NCBI RefSeq assembly: GCF_020177265.1
Contig: NZ_JAIVMC010000005.1
Location: 308,445-372,444 of the forward strand
Source of the DNA: Pseudooceanicola marinus
GTDB lineage: Bacteria; Pseudomonadota; Alphaproteobacteria; Rhodobacterales; Rhodobacteraceae
Reading direction: 5' to 3'
DNA length: 64,000 nucleotides
The notes beneath the pieces were generated by a model. That model ran no database searches. It had not been told where the DNA came from and worked only from the letters and a program-made list of their open reading frames with translations. The first letter of the stretch is position 1. Each line of letters begins with the position of its first letter. Below, piece by piece: positions 62,992-64,000 of the stretch. Made by a program: the position numbers and the translations under genes.

Positions 62992-63620
62992 TGTCCGTGC
63001 TCGCTCTTCCCAAACCCGTGCAGCGGCGCCTGGCGGATCCGGTCAACCGGGTCCTGCGCCGGGTGCCGGCCTGGCCTCTATACATCCTGGGCGCGCTACC
63101 GCCCGCCTGGCTCTACTGGGCCGCGCTCAACGATCGTCTGGGAGTGGACCCGGTCCGGGAGATGGAACATCAGCTGGGCCTTTGGGGGCTGTGGCTGATC
63201 ATCGCCACGCTGGTGGTGACACCCCTGCGCCAGATCACCGGGATCTCCCTGCTGAAGTATCGCCGGGCGCTCGGCCTGCTGACCTTCTTTTATATCGTCT
63301 GTCACCTGGCGGTATGGGCCTACTACGACGTGCAAACCTGGAGCCGCGTCTGGGCCGATATCGTCAAACGTCCCTACATCACCATCGGGATGGCGGGGCT
63401 GCTGCTGATGCTGCCGCTGGCGCTGACCTCGAACAACGCGTCGATCCGGAGGCTGGGGAAGAGCTGGCGCAAGCTGCACAAACTCGTCTACGCGGTCGCG
63501 ATCCTCGGTGCCCTGCACTTCGTCATCCTGGTGAAGGGATTCCAGATCGAACCGCTCCTCTACATGGCGGCGATTCTGATCCTTCTGGCCTTGCGACTCC
63601 CTTGGGCGACTCGCAGATGA
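62991..63620 (+). CDS. msrQ: Protein-methionine-sulfoxide reductase haem-binding membrane subunit
   Basis: Delivers electrons from the quinone pool or cytosolic flavins to MsrP. The 209-residue protein has six helices of the ferric-reductase-like fold, with conserved haem His residues in HQLGLWGLWLII, CHLAVWAYYDVQ and KLHKLVYAVAILGALHFVILVKG. WRKLHKLVYAVA is the family's typical line. It starts on the last base of msrP's stop (TGATG overlap), so both are made together. Confidence 0.95.
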   Translation: MSVLALPKPVQRRLADPVNRVLRRVPAWPLYILGALPPAWLYWAALNDRLGVDPVREMEHQLGLWGLWLIIATLVVTPLRQITGISLLKYRRALGLLTFFYIVCHLAVWAYYDVQTWSRVWADIVKRPYITIGMAGLLLMLPLALTSNNASIRRLGKSWRKLHKLVYAVAILGALHFVILVKGFQIEPLLYMAAILILLALRLPWATRR

Positions 63621-63828
63621 CGCCATCTGGCGCCGATTTTGGGGGTTTCCGGGCAAATCACCCCCGAAAAGGCGGCCGAGCCTACCCGATTTCGATTCCG
63701 AGTCTGCAGAAATCTGGGGGGGCGGGCCTGAAGGCGCCGGTCGCCTTGCGAAACGCAGCTGGAAACGACAAAAACACGATCACGTAACTATCTGTATTCG
63801 CGTGATTATTCATCTTCATGCAAAAAAT
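63621..63828. other. Intergenic region, AT-rich at its end
   Basis: The first 150 bp are GC-rich without a gene. From about 63760 the composition changes to A/T-rich (AAACGACAAAAACACGATCACG ... TTATTCATCTTCATGCAAAAAA, read in parts). It contains an inverted repeat ATCACG (63779-63784) and CGTGAT (63801-63806). It looks like a promoter/operator region for the downstream frame. Confidence 0.45.
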
Positions 63829-64000
63829 ATGACGGTTTCCGCGATTTTCCCCTTGCGAGGACCCGGCCTGATCCGTAAATACCCCTTCACCGGCGGCGCT
63901 GAGGCGCACCGGGGCGCCACTGAGGCGGACGGGACGGACGGAGCGGACGCTTCGGAGGGACTGGACGACGAGGTGGTGACGAGAAATTCAGAGGTATTTC
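63829..64000 (+). CDS. Unidentified open reading frame, 3' end beyond the window
   Basis: An ATG at 63829 opens a frame of at least 57 residues, starting MTVSAIFPLRGPGLIRKYP and continuing with an acidic, Ala/Gly/Asp/Thr-rich stretch (GATEADGTDGADASEGLDDE) and VVTRNSEVF at the window end. I do not recognise it. The acidic low-complexity segment suggests a linker before a larger domain. There is no clear ribosome-binding site (the upstream bases are CAAAAAAT), so the start could lie elsewhere. Confidence 0.35.
   Translation, partial: MTVSAIFPLRGPGLIRKYPFTGGAEAHRGATEADGTDGADASEGLDDEVVTRNSEVF

Overview
The window is an ordinary, gene-dense chromosomal segment of a high-GC alphaproteobacterium, most likely a marine Rhodobacteraceae (Roseobacter-group) organism. 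Supporting signs are the gene orders leuS-lptE-holA, DUF4170-waaA-like-lpxK facing cysQ and pmbA, serC-serA with a short structured leader, deoC next to a two-domain ALDH16-type dehydrogenase, a small Hint-domain protein, a DUF2125 protein and a DUF3576 lipoprotein. I see no rRNA, tRNA, insertion sequence, prophage, CRISPR array or plasmid-type gene. The genus call is inference only.

Layout. 1-6 kb: the isoprenoid pair ispA (cut by the window start) and dxs, an ExoD-like membrane protein, a sugar-epimerase-like SDR and AMP nucleosidase. 6-12 kb: an HU protein with a repeated element in its leader, a marR-emrB-emrA type efflux operon with a clear paired operator, a DMT exporter, and CcdA plus a thioredoxin-like periplasmic protein. 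12-20 kb: an AEC transporter, chorismate synthase, and a TPP riboswitch driving thiBPQ, followed by a degenerate DgoK-like protein. 19-26 kb: deoC and ALDH16, mntP behind a yybP-ykoY manganese riboswitch, an aldose-epimerase-like protein, a YCII protein, serB and a dihaem cytochrome c. 26-32 kb: serC-serA behind a leader element, a phosphatase and a thiolase.

32-37 kb is a purine-degradation block: a xanthine/urate-type permease, ureidoglycolate lyase, allantoicase, a fused allantoinase/OHCU decarboxylase, and divergently 5-hydroxyisourate hydrolase. Together these take hydroxyisourate and allantoin to glyoxylate and urea. 37-44 kb holds an OmpA/glycine-zipper lipoprotein, an AraC-MGMT protein, a Hint protein, nth overlapping a PfkB kinase, and DUF4170-waaA-like-lpxK. 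44-53 kb holds cysQ, pmbA, DUF2125, SDR plus a short crotonase, an HNH protein, a BaiN-type flavoprotein and a GST. 52-64 kb holds the leuS-lptE-holA operon, a GT4 glycosyltransferase, DUF3576, a porin, a YggS protein, a GltS-like FMN/Fe-S protein and msrP-msrQ, ending in an AT-rich stretch before an unidentified open frame that runs off the window.

I did not find a clear new defence, secretion or biosynthetic system. The most interesting items are (i) a WaaA-like and a DgoK-like protein whose family catalytic motifs appear lost, (ii) RNA and operator elements (a TPP riboswitch with a repeated word in its expression platform, paired MarR palindromes, a tandem 18-bp element before HU, the serC leader), and (iii) a 69-bp two-hairpin extragenic repeat present twice, with a possible degenerate third relative.
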